Positions 42,979-51,493 of a stretch of DNA of 64,000 nt are shown one piece after another. Positions within the stretch are counted from its first letter, which is position 1; each line of letters begins with the position of its first letter. The translations under genes and the position numbers were made by a program. The DNA comes from Sphingobium sp. D43FB (lineage in GTDB: Bacteria; Pseudomonadota; Alphaproteobacteria; Sphingomonadales; Sphingomonadaceae), in assembly GCF_002312805.1 (NCBI RefSeq), contig NZ_NMUA01000007.1:62001-126000 (forward strand). The letters are read 5' to 3'. Under the pieces are notes generated by a model that worked only from the letters and a program-made list of their open reading frames with translations, ran no database searches and was not told the origin of the DNA.

Positions 42979-43968
42979 TCAGCTCGGTGCCGATCCGGTT
43001 TCCGGGTTGAAGCGCGGATTGCTGGCGTCGAGCGGCGAGGGCGTGATTTTGGCGGGCGGCGTCGCGCTTTCGGCCCAGGCGCGGCACAGCATGTCGCGCA
43101 GCATCGCGGCGCCGGCACTCGTCCGGTCATAGACGAACGCGCGCACATCCTTGTCGGCAAAATCGGCAAAGCCGTTGCGTTTTTCGAGCTTGTACAGATT
43201 TTCCACCAGGTCACCCGCTTCGTTCAGAAAGCCCAGCACCGCGTCGAACATGTCGCCACGCTGGCGGCGCGGCGCCCCGATGCGCGGCGCGATGTCCGCT
43301 ACCGTCAGGCCCATGCCGTCGACGAACCGGCTTTCGAACCGGCCATGAACGGACCGGTCGGTGGTATAGCCCTTGGGATTGTCGCCGCGCCATCCGTCGG
43401 AATGGATCGAGTCATGGTGCGGCTGCGCCCCATCGCCGATATAATGGCCCAACCGTATGACCTGAAAAGCGCAATGTTGTTCTGGGATCGACGCATCGCC
43501 GCCCTCCGCCTGGGCCTTGCGGACGTAGCGCATGCAGGTGATCAGCCGTTCATAGGCCTCCATCGCCGCATAGGGCAGGGTGCCGGTCCAGCGTATATTG
43601 GTCCGCTGCGCCGTCTGCGGGTCGCTATCTTTGATCGCCTCATACTGTTTGTAGAGCGCCAGGACGAATTCATGGCGCGACCGCGGGATGGGTTTTACGA
43701 AGGTGAACTGTTCCCGAAACCAGCCATGATTGGGGTCTTCCTCCATCTTGGAGAAATTCTCCGCGTCTCCGCGCCAACTGTCGGGCAGCGAGGCCGAGGC
43801 TGCAATATAATCGACATGCTTGCGCAGGAAGACCGGCCCATCCTCCGGAATGGCCTCTATCGCCGACCGATCAATCACGGCATGGGCGGTCTGGCCCCAA
43901 GCATGGGCGGCGGTCGGATGCAACGCCAGTGCGCTTATCGTGGTGAGGGCAAGGAGGAGGGTTCGCAT
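42979..43968 (-). CDS. Secreted phospholipase C/S1-P1 nuclease-fold protein
   Basis: This 329-residue protein has signal peptide MRTLLLALTTISALALHPTAAHA. The mature protein would begin with W, followed by GQTAHAVIDRSAIEAI. In this zinc-metallophosphoesterase fold an N-terminal Trp-His pair binds the metal cluster. Further ligand candidates lie in YIAASASLPDSWRGD and IRLGHYIGDGAQPHHDSIHSD. It probably cleaves phospholipids or nucleic acids outside the cytoplasm. The frame is open to 44094, but ATG 43968 starts the leader, 16 bp after the DUF218 gene. The family call is good; the substrate is not known. Confidence 0.75.
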   Translation of the reverse strand: MRTLLLALTTISALALHPTAAHAWGQTAHAVIDRSAIEAIPEDGPVFLRKHVDYIAASASLPDSWRGDAENFSKMEEDPNHGWFREQFTFVKPIPRSRHEFVLALYKQYEAIKDSDPQTAQRTNIRWTGTLPYAAMEAYERLITCMRYVRKAQAEGGDASIPEQHCAFQVIRLGHYIGDGAQPHHDSIHSDGWRGDNPKGYTTDRSVHGRFESRFVDGMGLTVADIAPRIGAPRRQRGDMFDAVLGFLNEAGDLVENLYKLEKRNGFADFADKDVRAFVYDRTSAGAAMLRDMLCRAWAESATPPAKITPSPLDASNPRFNPETGSAPS

Positions 43969-43984
43969 CGTCTGAACTCCGAAA

Positions 43985-45163
43985 TCAGGGGTCGAGGGGG
44001 TCGCGCGGATCGATCCGCGCCGATACGCGGGAGGGGCGGAACAGCAATTCGGTTGGCGACAGGCGGCGACCGACTTGCCCCGGCTGATAGCCAAGCTCCC
44101 GCTGGTTGCGCGTGGCGAATTGCGGGCTTTCGATCGAAGCGCTCTGGCCGGGGTTGCAGACGATCACGGCATCGCGATCCATCGGCGCATCCATCGCCAT
44201 CAACAGGCGTGTCGCATTGCGCAAATTGGTGGTCGTATGCCGGGCATAGGGTTCGATCAGGATCGCGTCGGCCGGCACGCCATAGCGGTCGATCAGCGCG
44301 TTGCGCATCTGCTCGGCCTCGGCAAAGCGGGTCGCGCGGGGATGCGCCTTGCCTCCGGTCACGATGATGAAGGGCGCATCGCCTTGCGCAAAGCGGCTGG
44401 CGGCCAGCCGAAGATGATATTTGCCAAAGGGGCTGATCGCCATGTCCGGCACTTCCGGCCCGACGCCCGTGACGATCAACGCCGAATAGCGATAGCGGCT
44501 CCAATCGAGAGTTTTCGCACGCGCCATGGCGGCCGCATTGGCGCCCCCGGTCAGCGGTTCGAAACCGATCGCATCGGCGCGATCGCTACCGTCCAGCAGC
44601 GCCAGCGCATAGTCGATGCTGGGGTCCAGCGCCTGCGCCGATGTGTAGCGTGGGGTGCGTGACAGCCAATAAGCGGCCTGAAGCCGCGCCTGGCGCTCTT
44701 GCGGATCGATCGTGCCAGCCCCATCGATCTGCGCATAGGCGGCTGGCGCGCCCAGGCCATAGGTGCGCAAGATGATGTTGATGCCTTCCATCTCGCGCCG
44801 GGCCTGCGCTGGCACCCCATCATCGGGCGCGGTCAGGCCAGCAGGGGCGGCCACCGACTTGGATACAGTGTCGATGTCCGTTTCCGTCCAGATCAGCGCC
44901 TGCGCCACGCAGAACATATCCTGCGCGCAGCCAGCGACGCGCCGCTGCCGAATGTCCAGCAGGGCAGCGATGTCCGCCTTGGAAACAAGTGCCCGAACGG
45001 CGGCCGGGTCGCGCGCCATCCCGTCGAAAAGCGGAAAGAGTCGCTGCGAAAGCCGTTCGGTCACGACATCGCGAACGGCCCCGGCTTGTGCCGGGACCGT
45101 CGCGATCGCAACCGCAGCCATAGTGGCGACCAAGGTCGCCATCCGTGCCACGTTCCGCATCAT
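43985..45163 (-). CDS. DUF218 (YdcF/SanA/ElyC-like) exported protein
   Basis: This 392-residue protein has an N-terminal hydrophobic leader (MATLVATMAAVAIATVPAQA). A helical region of about 180 residues comes next. The DUF218 Rossmann-like domain contains ALIVTGVGPEVPD, FIIVTGGKAHPRATRFAEAEQM and EPYARHTTTNLRNATRLL. DUF218 proteins are of uncertain function, some acting in the envelope. The start overlaps the TonB receptor stop by 1 nt (TAATG), so translation is coupled to the receptor. The long N-terminal extension is unusual for the family. Confidence 0.8.
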   Translation of the reverse strand: MMRNVARMATLVATMAAVAIATVPAQAGAVRDVVTERLSQRLFPLFDGMARDPAAVRALVSKADIAALLDIRQRRVAGCAQDMFCVAQALIWTETDIDTVSKSVAAPAGLTAPDDGVPAQARREMEGINIILRTYGLGAPAAYAQIDGAGTIDPQERQARLQAAYWLSRTPRYTSAQALDPSIDYALALLDGSDRADAIGFEPLTGGANAAAMARAKTLDWSRYRYSALIVTGVGPEVPDMAISPFGKYHLRLAASRFAQGDAPFIIVTGGKAHPRATRFAEAEQMRNALIDRYGVPADAILIEPYARHTTTNLRNATRLLMAMDAPMDRDAVIVCNPGQSASIESPQFATRNQRELGYQPGQVGRRLSPTELLFRPSRVSARIDPRDPLDP

Positions 45164-47664
45164 TACCAGGACTTGCTGATGACGAGGCGGAAGTTACGGC
45201 CAAAGATCGGCCGACCGTAAATGGCTTCCGCGCTGCCCTGGCCGCTCAGCGAGTCAGTGCGGGTATTGCCTTCGGTCAGGCCATGGGCGTTGAACAGATT
45301 GTCGCCCACAATCTGCATCTGCCAGCTGCCGTGGCGCGCCGTGACGCCCGCGCCGATCGTGCCATAGGCGGGCAGGGCAGTATTGTTGTACAGATCGACG
45401 AAGCGCTTGCCCATATAGGTGTAGCGACCATAGACCGAGATGTCCGTCTCGCCCGTCTGGAAGTCGAAGCTTGGACGGATGTTGCCGTAGATTTTCGGCT
45501 GGCGGACGATCTGGTTGCCCTCGGCCTGTTCCGGGTCGGCCCCGGTCGCGCTCTGGAAATTCTTATATTTCGGATCGCTGATCGTCAGCGCGCCGTTCAG
45601 CGAGAACCAGGGCGTCACCGCGACCGATGCGTCGAACTCCACGCCCTTCACCTGGGCTTCGCCGATGAAGGGGATGTTCACATCGTTGCGGCCCGTCGTC
45701 GGGTCGAAGGCGAGGAACGAGGCGTTGAGCGGATCGAAATTGGTGTAGAAGCCCGTGACATAGAGGTAGGAACGACCCGAAGCGAGCTTCAGCCCGACCT
45801 CGAACTGGTCGGCGACGGTGGTGATGATCGTGGGATTGATGCTCATCACAGTCTGCACATTGGGCGGCGTTTCAAGATGCGACGCGCGGCCATAGACGCC
45901 GACATTCTGGCTGAAGTCGTAATTGGCGCCGACCGTCCAGTTGGTGACGTTGGGCTTCCGCTTGGAATTGACGATGACGCCGGTGAAACCGCGCGTGGTG
46001 TCGTCGGCCAATGTCGTGGCATCGCCCAGATTGACCTGCTCGGTCAGCGCGGCCCAGCCCTTATAGCTGTAGCGTTCATGACGGACGCCCGCGTCGATGC
46101 GAAGGCCGGGAATGATCTCCCAGGTGTCGTTGGCATAAAGCGCGAACATCGTCGCGTCCGAATCGCCTTGGCTCAGCGTCGCGGCATAGTTCAGCACGCC
46201 ATTGTCGGTGACCCGGCCGATCTCCGTACCCGCCGCATTATAGGCAACCAGGTCGAGCGTGCGCGGCTGGCCCGCCACTTCGATCAGATAGTTCTGAAAA
46301 GTGGTACGGCTGCTTTCGCCATAGGCACTTGTGTAGAGGCCGAGCTTAATGTCGTGGCTGCCGATGCCGGTCTCGAACTTCTTGGCGACCGAGAAATTGC
46401 CCTGCGCCGAATAATATTTGGAATGAATGTCGCGATACTGACCCTGCATGATGAGGCCAGAGGCGGTTTCGGGGTCATAGACGCTATTGGTCCCCGCCAG
46501 CGTGAGGCCGAAGCGGCTGGCCGTGCCGAACGCGGTATTCGCCCGGTTGCGGATGCTGTTGGCGCCACCGGCATCGAGGAAGGCGGTCAGCGTCGTGGGG
46601 TTGGTGGTCGAATAGAAAGCGGTGAAATCCAGTTGACCCTGGGTGTAACCGGCCTTGGCCGACACCAGCCAGCCGTCGAACTCAGCCTCATATTGCGCGC
46701 CGATGTTGATCATCTGCATGTGGCGGCCATCGGCCAGGTCGCTGGTGCTGCTCTGGATCACGCCTACGCCATCGCGATATTTCAGATTGACGTTGCGCAA
46801 CGCGGGCGAGTTCATCGTCCCTTCGAAAAAGTCGATATATTTGTTTAGCGAAACGCTGGGGTCACGCGGATCCGCCGTCGGGATCGGCAGGTAGAAGACG
46901 TTGTGATCGTTGACATAGTTGAGGCTCAGCTTGATCGAGCCATTGTCCAGATCATGTTTGATGTTGGCGCGGATCTGGCCGCCCTTGTCGTTGGGGAAGC
47001 CATTGTCGCGATAGCCGTCATGCTGGCGCAGGAAGCCGCCGATCGCATAATAGGTGTTCTCGCCGAGCGGTCCGGCCTGATAGGCATCCAGCCGGTAAAG
47101 GCCGGTGTCGCCCAGCGTCACCTGCGCCTTGCCGCGCGGCGTATCGCTGCCCGTCACGGTGATCGCGTTGATGATCGCGCCCGAATAGCTGGCATAGACC
47201 GGGGCAGGGCCGCCGCGCACGACCTCGACATGGTCGGTCATCAGGTCTTGCTTCAAGATCGCGTCGCCCCGGAAGAAGACGCCGTCATTTTCGTGGAACA
47301 GCGGCAGGCCGTCCTGCTGGAAGCTGACAAAGCCGCCATCATTGGGCAGGCCGCGGATACGATAGATGTTCTGCACTTCGCCGCCGGTGATTTCGGTCTG
47401 GAAACCGGGCAGCTGGCCGATCAGATCGGCGAAGTTGACGGGGGCGATCTTCTCGACATCTTCGGGCGAGATGGTGTTGATCGCATAGGATACGTCGAAG
47501 CGACGCTGGGCGCGGGTCGAGCCGGTGACGATGATATCGCTCTGCTCGCCGCCCAGTTCGGCCGCCTGCTCGGCGGGGGCTGCATCCTGCGCGAAGGCGG
47601 GCGTAAGGAAGGTGGAACACAGCGCCGCAAGGGCGGTGCCGGTGGCAAAAACGGTCTTGATCAT
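45163..47664 (-). CDS. TonB-dependent receptor divergent from a ROK regulator
   Basis: This 833-residue receptor has signal peptide ending LTPAFAQ. Plug features are DIIVTGSTRAQRRFDVSYAI, NFADLIGQLPGFQTE, YRIRGLPNDGGFVSFQQDG and VEVVRGGPAPVYASYSGAI; the last strand contains RPIFGRNFRLVISKSW. It heads an operon with the DUF218 and phospholipase C-like genes. The start at ATG 47664 has AGGGG about 6 nt upstream. The ligand is unknown; the neighbours suggest a phosphorylated or lipid compound, and the ROK regulator hints at a sugar moiety. Confidence 0.9.
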   Translation of the reverse strand: MIKTVFATGTALAALCSTFLTPAFAQDAAPAEQAAELGGEQSDIIVTGSTRAQRRFDVSYAINTISPEDVEKIAPVNFADLIGQLPGFQTEITGGEVQNIYRIRGLPNDGGFVSFQQDGLPLFHENDGVFFRGDAILKQDLMTDHVEVVRGGPAPVYASYSGAIINAITVTGSDTPRGKAQVTLGDTGLYRLDAYQAGPLGENTYYAIGGFLRQHDGYRDNGFPNDKGGQIRANIKHDLDNGSIKLSLNYVNDHNVFYLPIPTADPRDPSVSLNKYIDFFEGTMNSPALRNVNLKYRDGVGVIQSSTSDLADGRHMQMINIGAQYEAEFDGWLVSAKAGYTQGQLDFTAFYSTTNPTTLTAFLDAGGANSIRNRANTAFGTASRFGLTLAGTNSVYDPETASGLIMQGQYRDIHSKYYSAQGNFSVAKKFETGIGSHDIKLGLYTSAYGESSRTTFQNYLIEVAGQPRTLDLVAYNAAGTEIGRVTDNGVLNYAATLSQGDSDATMFALYANDTWEIIPGLRIDAGVRHERYSYKGWAALTEQVNLGDATTLADDTTRGFTGVIVNSKRKPNVTNWTVGANYDFSQNVGVYGRASHLETPPNVQTVMSINPTIITTVADQFEVGLKLASGRSYLYVTGFYTNFDPLNASFLAFDPTTGRNDVNIPFIGEAQVKGVEFDASVAVTPWFSLNGALTISDPKYKNFQSATGADPEQAEGNQIVRQPKIYGNIRPSFDFQTGETDISVYGRYTYMGKRFVDLYNNTALPAYGTIGAGVTARHGSWQMQIVGDNLFNAHGLTEGNTRTDSLSGQGSAEAIYGRPIFGRNFRLVISKSW

Positions 47665-47721
47665 GAAAAGCCCCTCTGTGGTGGTCGAGCGGCCCGTGGT
47701 CGATGAACATGACATTTTTAA

Positions 47722-47739
47722 TTATTGTTGTGAAAATAA
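47722..47739. promoter_or_regulatory. Putative ROK/NagC-type operator
   Basis: TTATTGTTGTGAAAATAA has perfect TTATT/AATAA arms in an AT-rich island between the receptor and the ROK regulator. NagC/Mlc operators have similar TTATTT...AAATAA arms. The position in a divergent promoter supports a repressor site. The low complexity of the tract lowers confidence. Confidence 0.4.
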
Positions 47740-47800
47740 ATAAATCCGCTTAGCGCGGCGCTCATCGTGCGACAGAGCCGGTATGAAGAGGGCCAAGGCC

Positions 47801-48913
47801 ATGCAATTTCCCTCCATCGACAAGGACCAGCGCCGCATCCTGCAAAGGCTGCGCAAGTCCGGCCCGCTGTCGCGATCCGCGCTGTCGGCGGCGCTGGAAA
47901 TCAGCGGCACGGCATTGACCCGCCTGTCCCGCGATCTGCTGGCGCTCGGCCTGGTCGAGGAAATGCCCGACGTCGATGTGCAGCGGCGGGGCAGGCCCGC
48001 CATCCCCCTCCGCCTCGCTCCGCGCGGCGGCTATGCGGTCGGCGCGACGGCGCATAAGGGGCTGATCGAGATCGCGCTGGTGGACTTCACCGGCACCACG
48101 ATCGCGATCCATCATGAGGCGACCGAGCCGATCGACCCCAGGGCATTCGCGCACAAGATCCGCCGCATCACCCATATGCTGGTCGATCGCCATGGCCTGC
48201 TGGGGCAAAGGATGCTGGGCATCGGCATCGCCGTTCCTGGCCCGGCTCTGTCCTTGGCGGGCGACCGATGGGCGGTGGTCGATGTCCTGCCCGATTGGCG
48301 GGACGCGCCCTTGCACGACATATTCTCAGCCGAAATGGGCTGGCCCTTGTGGATCGAAAATGACGCCAACGCCGCCGCCATCGCCGAATATTATCTCGGC
48401 GGCCTGATCCGCGATTTTTCCTCCATGGTCATATTGCTGCTTGGGTTTGGCATCGGCGCTGGCGTCATCGTGGACGGCCGCCTCGTGCGCGGGCAATTTG
48501 GCGCGGCGGGCGAGATTGGGGCCTTGTTTCCCGGTGACCGGCCACGTCCCAGCCCGCTCGACCTGCTCGCCGTCCTGCGCGCGGGCGGGTGTGACATTTC
48601 CTCTGTCGCCGAAATCGATTTCGATGCCACAGACCAGGCGCCGATCATCGAAACCTGGCTCGATCGCGCCGCACGGCAGTTGGAAATCGTCTGCAATTCC
48701 GCCTTTGCCTGGTTCGATCCGGGCGCGATCATGCTGGCAGGGGCATTGCCGCGCGCCATTCTCGATGGCCTGGCCGATCGCCTGCGCAGCGCCCATCTGG
48801 TCACCATGTTCGATCATCGCAGGCCGCCGGTGCAGGTCTCGAATCTCGGCAGTTCGCCCATCACCTTGGGCGCGGCGCTGTTGCCCATTCACGCGCTGTC
48901 GGCAGAAATCTGA
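47801..48913 (+). CDS. ROK-family transcriptional repressor (NagC/Mlc/XylR-like)
   Basis: This 370-residue protein has an N-terminal winged helix-turn-helix (LRKSGPLSRSALSAALEISGTALTRLSRDL). A ROK sugar-kinase-fold domain follows, with GIAVPGPALSLAG, WIENDANAAAIAEYYLGG and LGFGIGAGVIVDGRLVRGQFGAAGEIG. The zinc-cluster cysteines of classic NagC proteins are not evident after GEIG. ATG 47801 is preferred (AGAGGG 8 nt upstream) over ATG 47783. It is divergent from the TonB receptor-DUF218-phospholipase genes and probably represses them in response to a sugar ligand. Confidence 0.87.
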   Translation: MQFPSIDKDQRRILQRLRKSGPLSRSALSAALEISGTALTRLSRDLLALGLVEEMPDVDVQRRGRPAIPLRLAPRGGYAVGATAHKGLIEIALVDFTGTTIAIHHEATEPIDPRAFAHKIRRITHMLVDRHGLLGQRMLGIGIAVPGPALSLAGDRWAVVDVLPDWRDAPLHDIFSAEMGWPLWIENDANAAAIAEYYLGGLIRDFSSMVILLLGFGIGAGVIVDGRLVRGQFGAAGEIGALFPGDRPRPSPLDLLAVLRAGGCDISSVAEIDFDATDQAPIIETWLDRAARQLEIVCNSAFAWFDPGAIMLAGALPRAILDGLADRLRSAHLVTMFDHRRPPVQVSNLGSSPITLGAALLPIHALSAEI

Positions 48914-49006
48914 CGGAACATAAGAATGGCCGCGGCCGGACGTTTTGGGTCGGCATGAAAATCCATGTTATTGCGCTGTTTGTCGGCCTGTGAGACTAGC
49001 ACTCCC

Positions 49007-51460
49007 ATGATGATGCGCGGCACCCACGACATGTCTCTGGTTATCCTGTCGATCCTGATCGCCATGTTCGCATCGTTCACGGCGCTCAGCCTTGCGACGC
49101 GCATGCGGGCATCGACCGGCTGGATGCGGCATATGTGGGTGACGGCCGCCGCCATTGCGCTGGGCGGCGGCATCTGGTCGATGCATTTCGTCGCCATGCT
49201 CGCCTTCACCATGCCGGGCATGGTGATGCGCTATGATCTTGCGCTCACCCTCTTGTCGCTGGCGCTGGCCTTGGGCTTCACTTGGGCCGGCTTCTGGATG
49301 TTGAGCCGGTCGGCCATGGCACCGGTGCGCTTGGCAGTGGCGGGGCTGTTGATCAGCGCGGGTGTGCTCGGCATGCATTATCTCGGCATGGCGGCCATGC
49401 ACATGGCGGCAACGCTCCGCTATGATCCATTCTGGCTGCTGCTGTCCGTTCTGATCGCCGTCGGGGCTGCGACGGCTGCCATGTGGCTCGCCGCCCGCGA
49501 TCATCAATTGTCGCATCGGCTGGTCGCCGCCGCCATCATGGGCGTGGCGATTGCCGGCATGCATTATGCGGGCATGCGCGCGGCGATCTTCACTGCAAAG
49601 ACGGGCCTGACCATGACCGGCGGTGGCGGAAACCTAGGACAAACCTATCTCGCCATGTTGATCAGCGCGGTGACGGTGCTGATCCTGCTGCTGGCATTGG
49701 GGGCTGCCGGGCTGGAACGGCTGTTCCGCAATATCACCCGGCGGGAGGCGCGCATCGCGCTGCGCCTCAAGATCGCTGACGTGCTGCGTGGCCGCAATAC
49801 CGAGGAAGCCCTGCAGGAGGTCGCGGCGCTCATGGGCGCGCATTTCGGCGTTGCCCGTACCGGCTATGGCCAACTCGACCCGGTCGAAGACATCTTCCAT
49901 TATGATATCTGCTGGACCGATGGGGCCGCGCCGCCCTTGCTGGGTCGCTATCCCGCCAAGACCTTCGGGCCGAAAATCGTCACCGCGCTCAAGGCGGGGC
50001 AGACGGTCGTCATCGATGATCTGTTTCACTCTGACCTCAGCGATGACACCCGGCTTCACGCGGACGCCAAATCGGTCGATACCCGCGCGATCCTTGTCGT
50101 CCCCTTCATCCGCGACGGCCGCCTGCAAACCATCGTCTATCTGAATGACCGCCACCCGCGCGCCTGGCAGCGGGACGATACCGCCTTCATGGAGGAGATC
50201 GCCGAACGCACTCGTCTGGTCATCGAACGCGCCGCGGTCGAGGAACAGTTGCGCGAACTTAATGCGACGCTCGAAGGACGGGTCGAGGCGCGCACGCGGG
50301 AATTGCGCGATGCGCAGGAAGCCTTGCTGCACAGCCAGAAACTCGAAGCCATTGGCCAGCTCGTGTCCGGCATGGCGCATGACTTCAACAATGTGCTGGC
50401 GGCGATCGTGGGCGCCTATGACCTGATCCTGCGCCGCCCCGACGACCTCGATCGCGTGCGCCGCTATGCCCAGGGTGGTCTCGACGCGGCCGAACGCGGC
50501 GCCAAGCTGACCGCGCAACTGCTCGCCTTCGCCCGGGCGCAACGCATCCAGCTCCAGCCGCTTCTCGTGTGCGACGTGATCCGGCCGTTGCATGATCTGC
50601 TCGCGCGTACCCTGGGGCCGATGATCACGCTCGATTTTCAGCTCAATCCCAATCCCGTGCCGGTTTTGGCGGACGCCACCCAACTGGAAATGATGGTGCT
50701 GAACCTGGCGATCAATGCGCGGGATGCCATGCCCAATGGCGGGACGCTTGCCATCTCCACCCACGTCCGCACCATCAGCGGCGACAGCGAAATCGCCGAC
50801 AATGACTATGTCGAAATCGCCGTGCGCGATACCGGCACGGGCATGGACGAAGTCACCTGCCGCCGCGCAATGGAACCCTTCTTCACGACCAAGGCGGTGG
50901 GCAAGGGCACGGGCCTTGGCCTCGCGCAAATCTATGGCAGCGCGCGGCAGGCGGGCGGCACCGTCCGCCTCGAAAGCATCCTGGGCGAAGGCACCACCGT
51001 TCGCGTGCTGCTCCCCTGCACGACCTGGCAACCCATCGCCACGTCGCCCGCCGTTGCGCTTGCGCCTGCTGCGGAGCGGGACGCGGTGCGCATATTGCTG
51101 GTGGACGACGATGACAGCGTGCGGACCATCGTCGCGGGCGCCTTGGAAAGCCATGGCCATCATGTGGTCGAGGCGATTGATGGTGCCAGCGCCCTGATCA
51201 AGCTCGACGCGCAGGACTTCGACATCGCCATTATCGACTTTGCCATGCCGGGTATGAATGGCGCCGAACTCGCCGCCCGGATCGCACAGCAATGCCCGTC
51301 GCTGCCCGTCATGTTCGCCAGCGGATTTGCCGATACCGACGCCATTGATTCCGTCATGGGCGGCAATGCTGTCATGTTGCGCAAGCCGTTCCGTATCGAT
51401 GAATTGCTCGCTGCAATGCAGGGACTGCTGGTGTCCCGACCGTTGGACAGCGTCGCCTGA
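49007..51460 (+). CDS. MHYT-domain hybrid sensor histidine kinase
   Basis: This protein of about 817 residues starts with a seven-helix MHYT membrane sensor with the three repeats SMHFVAM, GMHYLGM and GMHYAGM, proposed to bind copper and sense gases or redox state. A GAF-like domain, a coiled segment, the H-box GMAHDFNNVLAAI, an ATPase domain (NLAINARDAMPNGG, FTTKAVGKGTGLGLAQ) and a C-terminal receiver (LVDDDDSV; IIDFAMPGMNG with the phospho-Asp) follow. ATG 49007 opens three consecutive Met codons right before the first helix. It is convergent with the second hybrid kinase, 33 bp away. Confidence 0.9.
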   Translation: MMMRGTHDMSLVILSILIAMFASFTALSLATRMRASTGWMRHMWVTAAAIALGGGIWSMHFVAMLAFTMPGMVMRYDLALTLLSLALALGFTWAGFWMLSRSAMAPVRLAVAGLLISAGVLGMHYLGMAAMHMAATLRYDPFWLLLSVLIAVGAATAAMWLAARDHQLSHRLVAAAIMGVAIAGMHYAGMRAAIFTAKTGLTMTGGGGNLGQTYLAMLISAVTVLILLLALGAAGLERLFRNITRREARIALRLKIADVLRGRNTEEALQEVAALMGAHFGVARTGYGQLDPVEDIFHYDICWTDGAAPPLLGRYPAKTFGPKIVTALKAGQTVVIDDLFHSDLSDDTRLHADAKSVDTRAILVVPFIRDGRLQTIVYLNDRHPRAWQRDDTAFMEEIAERTRLVIERAAVEEQLRELNATLEGRVEARTRELRDAQEALLHSQKLEAIGQLVSGMAHDFNNVLAAIVGAYDLILRRPDDLDRVRRYAQGGLDAAERGAKLTAQLLAFARAQRIQLQPLLVCDVIRPLHDLLARTLGPMITLDFQLNPNPVPVLADATQLEMMVLNLAINARDAMPNGGTLAISTHVRTISGDSEIADNDYVEIAVRDTGTGMDEVTCRRAMEPFFTTKAVGKGTGLGLAQIYGSARQAGGTVRLESILGEGTTVRVLLPCTTWQPIATSPAVALAPAAERDAVRILLVDDDDSVRTIVAGALESHGHHVVEAIDGASALIKLDAQDFDIAIIDFAMPGMNGAELAARIAQQCPSLPVMFASGFADTDAIDSVMGGNAVMLRKPFRIDELLAAMQGLLVSRPLDSVA

Positions 51461-51493
51461 GGGCGCGCAATCGGCCGCCCCCGGCCCAAACCT

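Noticed and set aside
45145-46848. 567-residue open frame antisense to a TonB receptor
   Set aside because: It shadows conserved plug and barrel sequence on the minus strand and has no leader, motif or ribosome binding site.
49634-51292. 552-residue open frame antisense to the MHYT kinase
   Set aside because: The plus strand has a complete kinase with H-box, ATPase and receiver motifs.
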